A stretch of DNA of 64,000 bases, taken from assembly GCF_005311025.1 (NCBI RefSeq), contig NZ_CP031747.1:1302001-1366000 (forward strand), in the 5' to 3' direction. Below, piece by piece: positions 37,076-45,569 of this stretch; positions within the stretch are counted from its first letter, which is position 1; every line of letters begins with the position of its first letter. Both the position numbers and the translations under genes were made by a program. The notes under the pieces are model-generated. The model saw only the letters and a program-made list of their open reading frames with translations, was not told where the DNA came from and searched no databases. The DNA is from Alcaligenes faecalis (lineage in GTDB: Bacteria > Pseudomonadota > Gammaproteobacteria > Burkholderiales > Burkholderiaceae_B).

Positions 37076-37761
37076 TGGACGGGCATGACTTCTACAGAGG
37101 AGGCGGGCGCAGGCTCAGTTGCAGGGGCCGCTGTGCCAGAACTATTGCTTGGCTGATTATTGGTGCTCAAAGGCTGTGCCAGGCTTTCGGCGCTGACGTA
37201 TTCAAAGAGCTTGGCCACCTTGTTCACGCCAGGGACGCTGGAGGCAGCAATCGCGGCGCGTTCGCCTTCTTCACGGGTGACGCGACCCAGCAGATAGACC
37301 ACGCCACGCTCGGTGGTGGTGGAGATCGTGCGGCTGGGAACGTCTTTGGCGTTCAGCAAGGCGGTGCTGACTCGGGTGGTGATCCAGGAGTCGTTCGAGC
37401 GTACGCCCAAGGGGGTAGGTTCACCCACACGCAGTTCGTTGACCACGCGAGTTACCTTATCAACCTTGGAAACCAGGCGAGCGGCTTCTTCCTTGTCGGC
37501 CTGGGTAGGCACATCACCCGTCAGCAGGGCAACCCCGGCGTAAGACGTGGTATTGATGCGGCCTTCCTTGTTTTCCAGCAGGCGGCGTGTTTCCGCACCG
37601 GCTTTCATGACAATGGTTTTGTCCTCGACCTGCTCGCCCGTAGTGCGGCGGTCGGTAGCGACAACGGCGGTTGTGGCAGCAGCGCCGCCAACTACCAGCA
37701 GACCGCAACCGGTCAGCGTAGTGCTGGCCAGCAGGGCGGCCAGAATCAAACGGTGTTTCAT
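37072..37761 (-). CDS. dolP: Outer-membrane lipoprotein DolP (YraP), double BON domain
   Basis: 229 residues. A lipoprotein signal is clear: lipobox LTGC with Cys at residue 19. Two BON domains follow (about 45-115: RRLLENKEGRINTTSYAGVALLTGDVPT and 120-190: ITTRVSTALLNAKDV...RGVVYLLGRVTREEGERAA). A Ser/Pro/Thr-rich tail of about 35 residues extends the usual family length. DolP supports outer-membrane integrity and localises to anionic lipids at the division site. It overlaps both neighbours by four bases (ATGA), so the SIS-dolP-thioredoxin genes form one translationally coupled unit. Confidence 0.87.
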   Translation of the reverse strand: MKHRLILAALLASTTLTGCGLLVVGGAAATTAVVATDRRTTGEQVEDKTIVMKAGAETRRLLENKEGRINTTSYAGVALLTGDVPTQADKEEAARLVSKVDKVTRVVNELRVGEPTPLGVRSNDSWITTRVSTALLNAKDVPSRTISTTTERGVVYLLGRVTREEGERAAIAASSVPGVNKVAKLFEYVSAESLAQPLSTNNQPSNSSGTAAPATEPAPASSVEVMPVQ

Positions 37762-38360
37762 AGTGGATCTCCGAGCAGCAGCGCATCAATGCCATCGCAC
37801 ATGGCGTGCAACAGAACAATGTGTACTTCCTGAATACGCATGGTTCGATCGTGCGGGACGCACAGATGGATGTCGGTATCCGAGAGCAGATCGGCAATTT
37901 GTCCGCCGCCCTTGCCAGTCAGGGCAATGATGACCATATCGCGCTCGCGAGCCGCTTCGATGGCGCGGATTACGTTTGGCGAATTGCCGCTGGTGGAGAT
38001 GGCCACCAGAATATCGCCAGTCTGGCCCAAGGCACTGACCTGGCGTTCAAAGATGCTGTCAAAGCCATAGTCATTACCCACCGCCGTCATGATGGAGGTG
38101 TCGGTATTCAAGGCAATGCCAGCCAAGGGCAAACGGTCGCGCTCAAAGCGGCCCACCAGCTCAGCAATAAAGTGCTGGGCGTCGGCTGCTGATCCGCCGT
38201 TTCCGCAGGCCAGAATCTTGCCGTCGTTGGCCAGGGTGGCAAACAACAGCTCGACAGCGGCGGCCAAAGGTTCGGCCAGTTCGCGTGTGCTGGCTTTGAG
38301 AGTATCGACGGAATCGTCGAAATGCGAAGTCATTAAGGCGATAAGGTCCATAGCGCGCAT
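37758..38360 (-). CDS. gmhA: SIS-domain protein, phosphoheptose isomerase (GmhA)/DiaA family
   Basis: 200 residues from the ATG at 38360; an ATG at 38351 is equally possible. SIS features are CGNGGSAADAQHFIAELVGRFE and VAISTSGNSPNVIRAI. The location next to dolP and yraN is that of E. coli diaA. However, the residues equivalent to the catalytic Glu and His of GmhA are kept here (E67 in FIAELVGRF, H185 in HIVLLHAMC), while DiaA lacks them. It could isomerise sedoheptulose 7-phosphate for LPS heptose, regulate DnaA as DiaA, or both. Confidence 0.75.
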   Translation of the reverse strand: MRAMDLIALMTSHFDDSVDTLKASTRELAEPLAAAVELLFATLANDGKILACGNGGSAADAQHFIAELVGRFERDRLPLAGIALNTDTSIMTAVGNDYGFDSIFERQVSALGQTGDILVAISTSGNSPNVIRAIEAARERDMVIIALTGKGGGQIADLLSDTDIHLCVPHDRTMRIQEVHIVLLHAMCDGIDALLLGDPL

Positions 38361-38537
38361 TATCGCACGGAGAATTTCCCCGTGGGGCAGGCAGATCGTG
38401 TCATGTTGAAAAAAACGCCACGGTATTGAAACCAGATGCTGTAACAGGGCCGAAATACGGCGTGGCGGCTGGGTTTTTTGTATAGGACAGCATTCTTGTC
38501 TGAAAATTCCCAGGGCGGCTTTGCTGCTTTTTATTTT

Positions 38538-38996
38538 TCAGCGCTGCTCGAAGGCGTTCTGGATCCAGATCAGGGTGTCGTCTTCAATGGCGATAACGTC
38601 AAATCGGCAGGCGGGCAGCCTGCCCTGGAAATAGCGCTGGCATAGCGTCGGCAGCCATTGTTGGGCTGTCAGGATCAAGCGCCGTTGCTTGTCCCGGTTT
38701 ACACTGGCAAGCGCCCCGCCGTAGCCCTTGTGATTGCGCTGGCGCACTTCCAGAAAGACAAGATGATCTTGATGCCACAGAACCAGGTCAATCTCCCCAA
38801 AGCGAGCACCCAGTTGACGGGCCAGAATATGGGCACCCTGCGCGGTGACATGATCGCAGGCGCGCTGTTCAGCCTGGTCGCCGCATTGCTGGCTGGGAGA
38901 GCGCCGTGGCCTGTCCTTTCTGGCTGCAGGACGACTACGCTGTTTGCGCCGCAGTTGCCGGTTTTGAGTCTGGCGAGCGTATTCAAAGGGATTCAT
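38538..38996 (-). CDS. yraN: UPF0102 protein YraN, predicted nuclease fold
   Basis: 152 residues. The conserved domain starts at about residue 38 (GDQAEQRACDHVTAQG) and contains the nuclease-like core LGARFGEIDLVLWHQDHLVFLEVRQRN. The EID..EVR pattern is the PD-(D/E)XK-type signature of the family. Residues 1-37 form an extra basic, Arg/Gln-rich tail. The function is unknown. It is divergent from rsmI, as in many proteobacteria, and 177 bases upstream of the SIS gene. Confidence 0.87.
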   Translation of the reverse strand: MNPFEYARQTQNRQLRRKQRSRPAARKDRPRRSPSQQCGDQAEQRACDHVTAQGAHILARQLGARFGEIDLVLWHQDHLVFLEVRQRNHKGYGGALASVNRDKQRRLILTAQQWLPTLCQRYFQGRLPACRFDVIAIEDDTLIWIQNAFEQR

Positions 38997-39030
38997 AGGG
39001 ATACACGATGATCAATAAGCAGGATCAAGC

Positions 39031-39969
39031 ATGAGCGATACCGAAAACCGAACAGGGAATGCCGGCGTCTGGCAAAGCATGATGGACAAGGTGCAAGGTC
39101 AGGTCTGGCCACAGTCTTGCCTGTATGTGGTGGCCACGCCCATTGGCAATATGGGAGACCTTAGCCTGCGCGGCTGGCAGGCGCTGGAACTATGCGACAT
39201 TATTGCGGCAGAGGATACGCGGGCAACCCGTCCTTTCCTGCAGGCTTGGGGCATACAAACGCCTTTGATGGCGGCGCATCGCCATAACGAGGCCCAAGCC
39301 GCTCAGGCAATTATCGAGCGTCTGGAGCAGGGGCAGCGAGTGGCCTTGGTATCGGACGCGGGTGCGCCTGCTGTCAGTGACCCTGGTGCTCGCGTCGTAC
39401 GTTCAGTGCGGGAGGCGGGCTTTCAGGTGATTCCTTTGCCCGGTGCCTCGGCAGTCATTACCGCTCTGATGGGTAGTGGTGCAACCAGTGACGAGAACCC
39501 CGCTTTTGCTTTTGCCGGTTTCATGCCGCCCAAAACTGTGGCGCGCCGTAAGTGGCTGCAGCATTGGTCCAGCCTGGGTATGCCGGTATTGATGTTTGAG
39601 TCTCCTCACCGTTTGCGTGCGGCCTTGCGCGATATGGAAGAGGTGTGTGGCCCGGAGCGCGAACTGACTTTTGCACGTGAACTCAGCAAGCGTTTTGAGC
39701 AAATTCATACCGTGCCTTTGGGGCAGGCCTTGGGCTGGCTGGATGAAGACAGCCACCGCGAGCAGGGTGAATTTGTCCTGATTCTGCATGACGCTGTGCG
39801 CGAAGTGGACGAAGATGCGCCTGCGCTGGATGCCACTACAGAGCGCTGGATGAAAGCCTTGCTGGAGCAGGTCTCGCTGCGTGATGCAGCCCGGATTGCC
39901 AGCCAGGCGACCGGAATTCCTCGTGATGTTCTGTATGCCTGGGGTCTGGCGAACTCGCCCAAGGACTAG
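39031..39969 (+). CDS. rsmI: 16S rRNA (cytidine(1402)-2'-O)-methyltransferase RsmI
   Basis: 312 residues. The tetrapyrrole-methylase fold begins CLYVVATPIGNMGDLSLRGWQAL at about residue 30. Further RsmI blocks are IAAEDTRATR, LVSDAGAPAVSDPGARVVR and VIPLPGASAVITALMGSG, then FESPHRLRAALRDM and GEFVLILHD. It 2'-O-methylates C1402 in the ribosomal P site. An N-terminal extension of about 28 residues precedes the domain. Divergent from yraN, convergent with rlpA. Confidence 0.96.
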   Translation: MSDTENRTGNAGVWQSMMDKVQGQVWPQSCLYVVATPIGNMGDLSLRGWQALELCDIIAAEDTRATRPFLQAWGIQTPLMAAHRHNEAQAAQAIIERLEQGQRVALVSDAGAPAVSDPGARVVRSVREAGFQVIPLPGASAVITALMGSGATSDENPAFAFAGFMPPKTVARRKWLQHWSSLGMPVLMFESPHRLRAALRDMEEVCGPERELTFARELSKRFEQIHTVPLGQALGWLDEDSHREQGEFVLILHDAVREVDEDAPALDATTERWMKALLEQVSLRDAARIASQATGIPRDVLYAWGLANSPKD

Positions 39970-39980
39970 GGCGCCTGGGT

Positions 39981-41069
39981 TTAGCGAACGGCAACCGAAG
40001 GGCTCAAGCCAGTTTGCTGCTGGATACGGTAAGCCGCGTTAATTGCTTCGGTCCGATTCTGATACGGGCCAATTTGTACCCGGTACAGATCGTTGTGCAT
40101 CTGTACTTGGGCATCGCGATACTCTATCTGCGCAATCTGGCGATTCAACTGCTGTGCCAGGGCAGCCGCATTTTCACGGGCAGAAAAAGCGCCAAATTGC
40201 AGGTAGACCCGGCTCTGGCCGGACGGGGCCTGCGGCTTGCTGGTGGCAGCGGGCGAGGACTGCACAATCAACTGCTGATCGCTGGCGTCGCTGCTCCAGC
40301 TAGGCGAATCGTCCAGCTCTACCTCTATGTCTTGCTCAGACAAGGCGGCCAAGGCGTCCGGCGTGGGCTCCAGCTTTTCGGTAATCACCAGGCTGGATTT
40401 GGGGGCCGGAGCGGCGGGAGCCGGCTTGGGAGCCGGAGCCTCGGCAAGTTCAATGTCACCCCGGCCAAAACTGCCACTGCGTATTTCTTCCTGTGTGATG
40501 GATTCAACCACCACGGTGCCGCTGCCGGGCGCAATCAAGTCCAGCTTGGCGGCGGCAACGTAGGACAAGTCGATGATGCGTGAGCTATGAAATGGCCCGC
40601 GGTCGTTAATGCGCACAATGACGGATTTGCCTGTTTTGGGCCGGGTCACGCGGGCATAGCTGGGGATGGGCAAGGTAGGATGCGCCGCCGTCATGGCGTA
40701 CATATCGTAGGTTTCGCCATTGGCTGTTTTCTTGCCGTGAAACTTGCGTCCGTACCAGGAGGCGGTGCCGGTCTGGGTAAAGGCTTTGTGTGAAGTGTGG
40801 GGAACAAAGCTTTTGCCGAGCACGGTATAGGGGCGGGTATTGCTGCGGGCGATGGGTTCTATTCGGGGAACTGCGTCGGGGGTGGCTTGAAGATTGGCTG
40901 GGATGCGGGCGTCGGGGCCATCGTCCTTGTAGTAGCCCCCGCCTCGGGGAGCTGAAACGGTGGCCCCTGATTTGGCTTTGGGCTTGGCGCGTTTGGGGCT
41001 GGAAGCGCATCCAGCCAATAAGGCCAGGATGCTCAGGATGGCGCCTAGTTTGCGTACAGTTGGGCTCAT
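39981..41069 (-). CDS. rlpA: Septal ring lytic transglycosylase RlpA family lipoprotein
   Basis: 362 residues. The lipobox LLAGC puts the lipidated Cys at residue 21. The double-psi beta-barrel domain (about 98-195) has GTASWYGRKFHGKKTANGETYDMYAMTAAHPTLP and VRINDRGPF with the catalytic Asp. An Ala/Pro-rich linker leads to a C-terminal SPOR domain (about 285-360, VYLQFGAFSARENAAALAQQL), which binds denuded septal glycan strands. Its ATG overlaps the rapZ stop by four bases, an unusual partner for rapZ. Confidence 0.92.
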   Translation of the reverse strand: MSPTVRKLGAILSILALLAGCASSPKRAKPKAKSGATVSAPRGGGYYKDDGPDARIPANLQATPDAVPRIEPIARSNTRPYTVLGKSFVPHTSHKAFTQTGTASWYGRKFHGKKTANGETYDMYAMTAAHPTLPIPSYARVTRPKTGKSVIVRINDRGPFHSSRIIDLSYVAAAKLDLIAPGSGTVVVESITQEEIRSGSFGRGDIELAEAPAPKPAPAAPAPKSSLVITEKLEPTPDALAALSEQDIEVELDDSPSWSSDASDQQLIVQSSPAATSKPQAPSGQSRVYLQFGAFSARENAAALAQQLNRQIAQIEYRDAQVQMHNDLYRVQIGPYQNRTEAINAAYRIQQQTGLSPSVAVR

Positions 41070-41941
41070 GGGACGGGATTAATGGGCGGTTGATTGCGAT
41101 GGCGCACCAGCAAGGGGGCGTAATCAGCAAAACGCAGCGCCAGTTGTTCGGTAACGTACACAGAACGGTGCTGACCGCCGGTGCAACCAATGGCGACCGT
41201 CAGGTAGTTGCGGGTGTCCTGCATATACAAAGGCAACCAGCGACGTACAAAGCCGGCGATGTCATCCACCATGGTCTCGACGGAACCGAACTGGGCCAGC
41301 CATTTGGCTACTGGTTCGTCGCGGCCTGTCATGGGGCGCAGCTCCGGATCGTAGTGAGGGTTGGGCAGGCAGCGAACGTCGAACACCAGATCTGCATCGC
41401 CGGGCACGCCACGCTTGTAGGCAAAGGATTCGAAAGTCAGCACCACGCTGGCGCGGTCGGCTTGCACCAGATCCCGAATCCAGGCACGCAATTGGCCAGG
41501 GGTCAGGTCGGTGGTGTCGATAATGTGACCCAGCTCGCGCAAGGGGGCCGTCATTTCACGCTCAACGGCAATACATTCTTCCAAGGAAGGCGAACGGCCA
41601 TCCTGACGCAAGCGGTCTGTCAGCGGATGACGGCGGCGCGATTCCGAGTAACGCTGCATCAGCGTGTGATCGCTGGCGTTCAGGAACAGGACACGCAGGG
41701 AGTAGCCTTCTTCATTCAGTTTGCTGATGACACCGGGAAGGATGTCCAGATCACCGGCGCCGCGCACGTCAATGGCAACGGCCAGCCGCTCCAGCCCTTG
41801 TTCGGCAGAGCGCTCGACAAATTCGGCCAGAAATCGGGGTGGCAGGTTGTCGATGCACAGGTAGCCGGTATCTTCCAGCAGGCGCAAGGCAACTGATTTT
41901 CCCGAACCGGATATGCCGGTAATCAATACAACTTTCAGCAT
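41066..41941 (-). CDS. rapZ: RNase adapter protein RapZ
   Basis: 291 residues. The N-terminal P-loop is LITGISGSGKSVALRLLED (residues 6-24). Family motifs are YLCIDNLPPRFL, FLNASDHTLMQRYSESRRRHPL, TFESFAYKRGVPGDADLVFDVRCLPNPHY and IGCTGGQHRSVYVTEQL in the RNA-binding C-terminal domain. In E. coli RapZ guides the sRNA GlmZ to RNase E to control glucosamine-6-phosphate synthase. It belongs with the hprK-ptsN cluster upstream. Confidence 0.96.
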   Translation of the reverse strand: MLKVVLITGISGSGKSVALRLLEDTGYLCIDNLPPRFLAEFVERSAEQGLERLAVAIDVRGAGDLDILPGVISKLNEEGYSLRVLFLNASDHTLMQRYSESRRRHPLTDRLRQDGRSPSLEECIAVEREMTAPLRELGHIIDTTDLTPGQLRAWIRDLVQADRASVVLTFESFAYKRGVPGDADLVFDVRCLPNPHYDPELRPMTGRDEPVAKWLAQFGSVETMVDDIAGFVRRWLPLYMQDTRNYLTVAIGCTGGQHRSVYVTEQLALRFADYAPLLVRHRNQPPINPVP

Positions 41942-42039
41942 CGTGGCAAAGGGCTCCGAGTCGCCGCCCGGCGGGCAGCGTTTAGGTGAAACAGGACAAA
42001 GCTGTCAGGGCCGTTAAGTGCCAACCGGCCCTTGAGCGC

Positions 42040-42966
42040 CTAGTCGTCGCGACTATTCATGATAGCCAATGCCTGGCGCTCGATGAAGTCGCCCATGGTA
42101 TCAATGCCGCGGAAGGCCAGAATGGTGTTGCGCACGGCGGCTTCCACCAGCACGGCCAAGTTCCGGCCTGCGGCCACTTGAAGCATCACGCGTTTGATGT
42201 CCACCCCCAGCACTTCCTGGGTCTGGTCCTGTGTAGGCAGACGCTCGAAGCTGTCGGGGTTGGAACGAACCAGGTGCACAATTAGTTTAAGCTTCATTCT
42301 ACGACGAACGGAGGTTTCGCCGAAAATGGTGCGAATGTCCAGCAGTCCCAGCCCGCGTACTTCCAGCAGGTTCTGCAGCAGGGGCGGGCATTGGCCGTCA
42401 ATCATGTTGGGAGCCGTGCGGGACAGCTCAACCGCATCGTCTGCAACCAGCCCGTGCCCACGGGAGATCAGCTCCAGTGCCAGTTCACTTTTACCCAGAC
42501 CGGATTCGCCGGTAATTAGCACGCCCAGACCCAGCACATCCATGAACACGCCATGCATGGTGGTTTTGGGGGCCAGACGTTTGCCCAGGTAGATGCGCAG
42601 CAAATCGATCAGTTGGGCCGCATCGATAGGGGTGTAGAGCAGCGGCACCCCTTGGGTTTCGCAAAACTGGATCAGATCGTCGGGCGCAACGGCGTCGTTG
42701 GCAACGAACAGGGCAGGAACACCGCCTTGCCTGAGATCATCCAGATGATGCAGGCGACGTTTGACGTCAAAGCGGTTGTAAAAAGAGAGTTCTTCAGGAC
42801 CGAAAACCTGAATGCGGCCAGGGTGGATCAGGTTCAGGTGGCCGACCAAATCCGCGGCAGAGGCGCCAAGATCGGGGATGGGGCGTTGGGCAGCTTGTTT
42901 TCCGGCTGCCCAGCTTACCTCGAGCTTGTCATGATTATCATTGACCAGTTCTTGAACTGTCAGCAT
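42040..42966 (-). CDS. hprK: HPr kinase/phosphorylase
   Basis: 308 residues. The Walker A motif is LITGESGLGKSELALELISRGHGLVADDAVEL, followed by the HprK signature EVRGLGLLDIRTIFGE. The N-terminal domain (about 1-130) resembles a UDP-sugar-binding fold. The enzyme phosphorylates and dephosphorylates HPr on Ser. Together with ptsN and rapZ it indicates a regulatory rather than sugar-transport PTS. It overlaps ptsN by 29 bases and is followed by a 98-base gap before rapZ. Confidence 0.95.
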   Translation of the reverse strand: MLTVQELVNDNHDKLEVSWAAGKQAAQRPIPDLGASAADLVGHLNLIHPGRIQVFGPEELSFYNRFDVKRRLHHLDDLRQGGVPALFVANDAVAPDDLIQFCETQGVPLLYTPIDAAQLIDLLRIYLGKRLAPKTTMHGVFMDVLGLGVLITGESGLGKSELALELISRGHGLVADDAVELSRTAPNMIDGQCPPLLQNLLEVRGLGLLDIRTIFGETSVRRRMKLKLIVHLVRSNPDSFERLPTQDQTQEVLGVDIKRVMLQVAAGRNLAVLVEAAVRNTILAFRGIDTMGDFIERQALAIMNSRDD

Positions 42967-43438
42967 CGGGGTGTTCCGCGTTGAGATCAGGGGTCTGGGT
43001 CAGGAGTTGGTGGATTTGAACAGGGTCCGTTTCCTGGGCCAGCGCCTGGCGGATGTCCTGATCGGCCATTAAACGGGCGATCTCGGCCAACAGGTCCAGG
43101 TGAATTTGAGTAGCCGTTTCGGGAACCAGCAAAAAGAACAGCAAGCTGGCGGTACGACCGTCGCTGGCATCAAAACGCACCGGTTCGGCCAAGCGCATGA
43201 AAACGGCACAAGGCTCCTTCAAGTCCTTGATGCGGCCATGCGGGACGGCTACGTCGTGGCCAAGGGCAGTGGAGCCCAGACGCTCGCGAGCGATCAGGCT
43301 ATGGAAAACGGCTGTCCGGGCAATGCCGTGATGGTTCTCGAAAATCAGTCCGGCTTGTTCAAAAGCGCGCTTCTTGCTGGTAACAGCAAGATCCAGAACC
43401 ACGTTGGACAAAGGCAAAATACGCGACAAGAGATTCAT
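42938..43438 (-). CDS. ptsN: PTS-Ntr EIIA component PtsN
   Basis: 166 residues from the ATG at 43438 (MNLLSRILPLSNVVLDL). The phosphoacceptor is H67 in GSTALGHDVAVPHGRI. The fold continues with LFFLLVPETATQIHLDLLAEIARLM. PtsN relays phosphorylation from EINtr and NPr to potassium transport and stress responses. The C-terminal tail beyond about residue 150 is longer and acidic and overlaps hprK. Confidence 0.93.
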   Translation of the reverse strand: MNLLSRILPLSNVVLDLAVTSKKRAFEQAGLIFENHHGIARTAVFHSLIARERLGSTALGHDVAVPHGRIKDLKEPCAVFMRLAEPVRFDASDGRTASLLFFLLVPETATQIHLDLLAEIARLMADQDIRQALAQETDPVQIHQLLTQTPDLNAEHPDADSSRTGQ

Positions 43439-43520
43439 GACGGCCATTATAGGGGGGAATGTTTTTTAGCTAAACATTTTTTGGATGGCTAACAACAGGC
43501 GGACACTGTGCCAAGAAACA

Positions 43521-43552
43521 CAAAACCCCGAACTTCTGAAAGAACGGGGTTT
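43521..43552 (-). terminator. Terminator after hpf
   Basis: On the minus strand AAACCCCG / CGGGGTTT (8 bp, with partial TTCT/AGAA extension) ends in TTTTG. It lies about 40 bases past the hpf stop codon, so ptsN may have its own promoter. Confidence 0.7.
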
Positions 43553-43592
43553 GTCGGCAGGCGGCTATGCCTGCTGTAACAGTTCGGCGTGA

Positions 43593-43919
43593 TCAGGCTG
43601 CCGGAACTTCGAGCCGCTTGGCGGGCTCATGCGCATGGCTGTTTGCCTTTTCCTTGTATTTCAGAATCTGGCGGTCGATCTTGTCGGCTAGCAGATCGAT
43701 GGCGGCATACAAGTTTTCGTCTGAAGAGGCGCAGTGTATATCTTTGCCGGGGACACGGACGGTCACTTCGGCATTGTGCTTCAGGCGTTCAATGGAAAGC
43801 ATAACCTGCGAGTCAACCACGTTGTCGAAGTGCTTTTCAATTCGACCAATTTTGCTTTTGACGTAGTCGCGAATGGCAGGAGTTATGTCAAGATTACGGC
43901 CAGTGATGTTAAGGCTCAT
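43593..43919 (-). CDS. hpf: Ribosome hibernation-promoting factor, short form
   Basis: 108 residues, the short HPF type. Motifs: MSLNITGRNLDITPAIRDYVKSKIGRIEKHFDNV, VTVRVPGKDIHCASSDENLYAAIDLLADKIDRQI and a basic helix with YKEK. It promotes 100S dimers of inactive ribosomes in stationary phase. It sits between lptB and ptsN, where rpoN normally lies upstream in related genomes. A strong ribosome binding site (GGAGAGCC) precedes the ATG. Confidence 0.95.
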   Translation of the reverse strand: MSLNITGRNLDITPAIRDYVKSKIGRIEKHFDNVVDSQVMLSIERLKHNAEVTVRVPGKDIHCASSDENLYAAIDLLADKIDRQILKYKEKANSHAHEPAKRLEVPAA

Positions 43920-44108
43920 ATAGGCTCTCCGTAGTAGTCAAACAACATGTTTCAGAGGGGGGAATATCTTCGTGTTTAGCCTCCTTACTACTGATCTTGG
44001 ATATTCCAGTATACCTATATGTTGGTCAGATAACATGACCTGGATCAATCTGCGGTGTGCAGGAAAACCCTTGCTCCGACAGGCCCCGTTACAGGGCCAC
44101 AAGTCGGC
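43920..44108. other. Spacer between lptB and hpf: no rpoN gene
   Basis: 189 bases with no frame of useful length. It holds a short GGCCC/GGGCC hairpin at 44082-44098 without T tail and a probable hpf promoter region containing GGTATACTGG. In many beta- and gammaproteobacteria rpoN occupies this position. Confidence 0.6.
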
Positions 44109-44900
44109 TTACATTCGGAAGTTCGAGCCCAGGTAAACCTTGCGCACGGCTTCGTTATCGATGATCTCGGACGGGTGCCCGCTGGTCAGTACCGTGCCTT
44201 CGCTGATGATGTAGGCGCGGTCACAGATGCCCAGGGTTTCACGCACGTTGTGATCGGTAATCAGCACGCCAATATTGCGGCCTTTCAGAAATTGCACAAT
44301 GCGCTGGATTTCAATCACGGCGATCGGGTCCACCCCGGCAAAGGGTTCGTCCAGCAGAATGAAACGGGGGTTGCTGGCGAGCGCTCGGGCAATTTCTACG
44401 CGGCGGCGCTCGCCACCAGACAGGGATAGGGCGGTATTTTGACGAATGTGCGCAATTTGCAGCTCGCTGATCAAGGTTTCCAGGCGCTCGTTGATGTCGT
44501 TCCTGCTGATGCTGCGGCCGTTATCGTCCAGCTGCAGCTCCAGCACAGCGCGGATGTTTTCTTCAACCGTCAGGCGGCGAAAGACGGAAGCATCCTGGGG
44601 CAGATAGGACAGGCCCAGCCGTGCCCGCTTGTGCATGGGCATGGCGGTAATGGGCGTGCCATCAATTTCAATACGGCCTGCATCGGCGGGCACAATGCCT
44701 ACAATCATATAGAAGCTGGTGGTTTTACCAGCCCCGTTCGGGCCTAGCAGGCCCACCACTTCGCCGCTTTCCACATTCAAAGAAACATCCTGCACGACCG
44801 TACGTTTGCCGTAGGTCTTGCGCAGTCCCTGGGCAATCAGACTGCCTTTGGTCGAGTGGCTGGCGCGAGTAGGGGTAGACGGGTTGTTAGAAGCAACCAT
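44109..44900 (-). CDS. lptB: LPS export ABC transporter ATPase LptB
   Basis: 263 residues, slightly longer than usual through a Ser/Thr-rich N-terminal 18 residues. Nucleotide-binding motifs: LLGPNGAGKTTSFYMIVG, Q-loop YLPQDASVFRRLTVEENI, signature LSLSGGERRRVEIARAL, Walker B FILLDEPFAGVDPIAV, H-loop LITDHNVRETLGICDRAYI. These are LptB-specific (DHNVRETL). It powers LPS extraction with LptFG and is encoded 18 bases downstream of lptA. Confidence 0.97.
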   Translation of the reverse strand: MVASNNPSTPTRASHSTKGSLIAQGLRKTYGKRTVVQDVSLNVESGEVVGLLGPNGAGKTTSFYMIVGIVPADAGRIEIDGTPITAMPMHKRARLGLSYLPQDASVFRRLTVEENIRAVLELQLDDNGRSISRNDINERLETLISELQIAHIRQNTALSLSGGERRRVEIARALASNPRFILLDEPFAGVDPIAVIEIQRIVQFLKGRNIGVLITDHNVRETLGICDRAYIISEGTVLTSGHPSEIIDNEAVRKVYLGSNFRM

Positions 44901-44918
44901 GATTCAAGGGGGTCCGGG

Positions 44919-45569
44919 CTATTTGCGGGGGGAGGACTTGCGTTGGCATTCGGCCAGAGCAGCATCGGCATTGGCGCGTGGGCGGGCCACAGAGCGGACC
45001 CGGCCATCACGTGTGGCGGAGTCCGAACCACCAAAGGCCTGGTACGTGCCATCTTTTTGGCGGTAGATAATGCGCTGGCCCTGGACAGAGTCCTGCAGCT
45101 TGCCGCAAACATAACGATTGACGACTGCCTTGCCAATCAGCTCGACCTCTTCGGTTTTGCCGTTGTAGATAGCTCGGACACCTTCGGCGACCATCAGTTC
45201 AAACTTGGCCGGGTCTTCCTGACGAATAGTGACACGGGCGCGCTCGGTCACCGTTGCGGTGCCGTGCTGGAAACCTTCCGCGTCCTGCTCGATGGCCAAT
45301 TGGTCAGCCATCAAGGTCATGGCGCCACGGGTCAGGATGATGTTGCCTTTGTAAATGGTCTGCTTGGCAATATCGTCGTAAGTCAGGGTATCGGACAGCA
45401 CGGAGGTGTCCGGTTCGGCGGCAGCAGAGGCAGCCGCTTGGGCCAGAGCAGGGGCCGTAGGCAGCAAAGCCAGGCTGGCAGTGCTCAGGCACAGGGCCAG
45501 GGCACCACGCAAAAGGCTAAGAGAGAGCTTGGGCTTGTGGCCCAGGCGGGCGCTGTCAGGCGTGGTCAT
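44919..45569 (-). CDS. lptA: LPS transport periplasmic protein LptA
   Basis: 216 residues. A signal peptide with an Arg/Lys-rich start ends near residue 43 (LPTAPALAQA). The beta-jellyroll OstA domain spans about 58-165 (LSDTLTYDDIAKQTIYKGNIILTRGAMTLMADQLAI). A basic tail follows. LptA bridges LptC and LptD across the periplasm. Its start overlaps the lptC stop by four bases. Confidence 0.93.
   Translation of the reverse strand: MTTPDSARLGHKPKLSLSLLRGALALCLSTASLALLPTAPALAQAAASAAAEPDTSVLSDTLTYDDIAKQTIYKGNIILTRGAMTLMADQLAIEQDAEGFQHGTATVTERARVTIRQEDPAKFELMVAEGVRAIYNGKTEEVELIGKAVVNRYVCGKLQDSVQGQRIIYRQKDGTYQAFGGSDSATRDGRVRSVARPRANADAALAECQRKSSPRK

Noticed and set aside
40790-41896. Plus-strand frame of 368 codons opposite rapZ and rlpA
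   Set aside because: Antisense to two coupled, well-recognised genes; no domain.
44082-44098. GGCCC/GGGCC hairpin after lptB considered as terminator
   Set aside because: Only five base pairs and no T tract on the minus strand. Left as a remark in the spacer entry.
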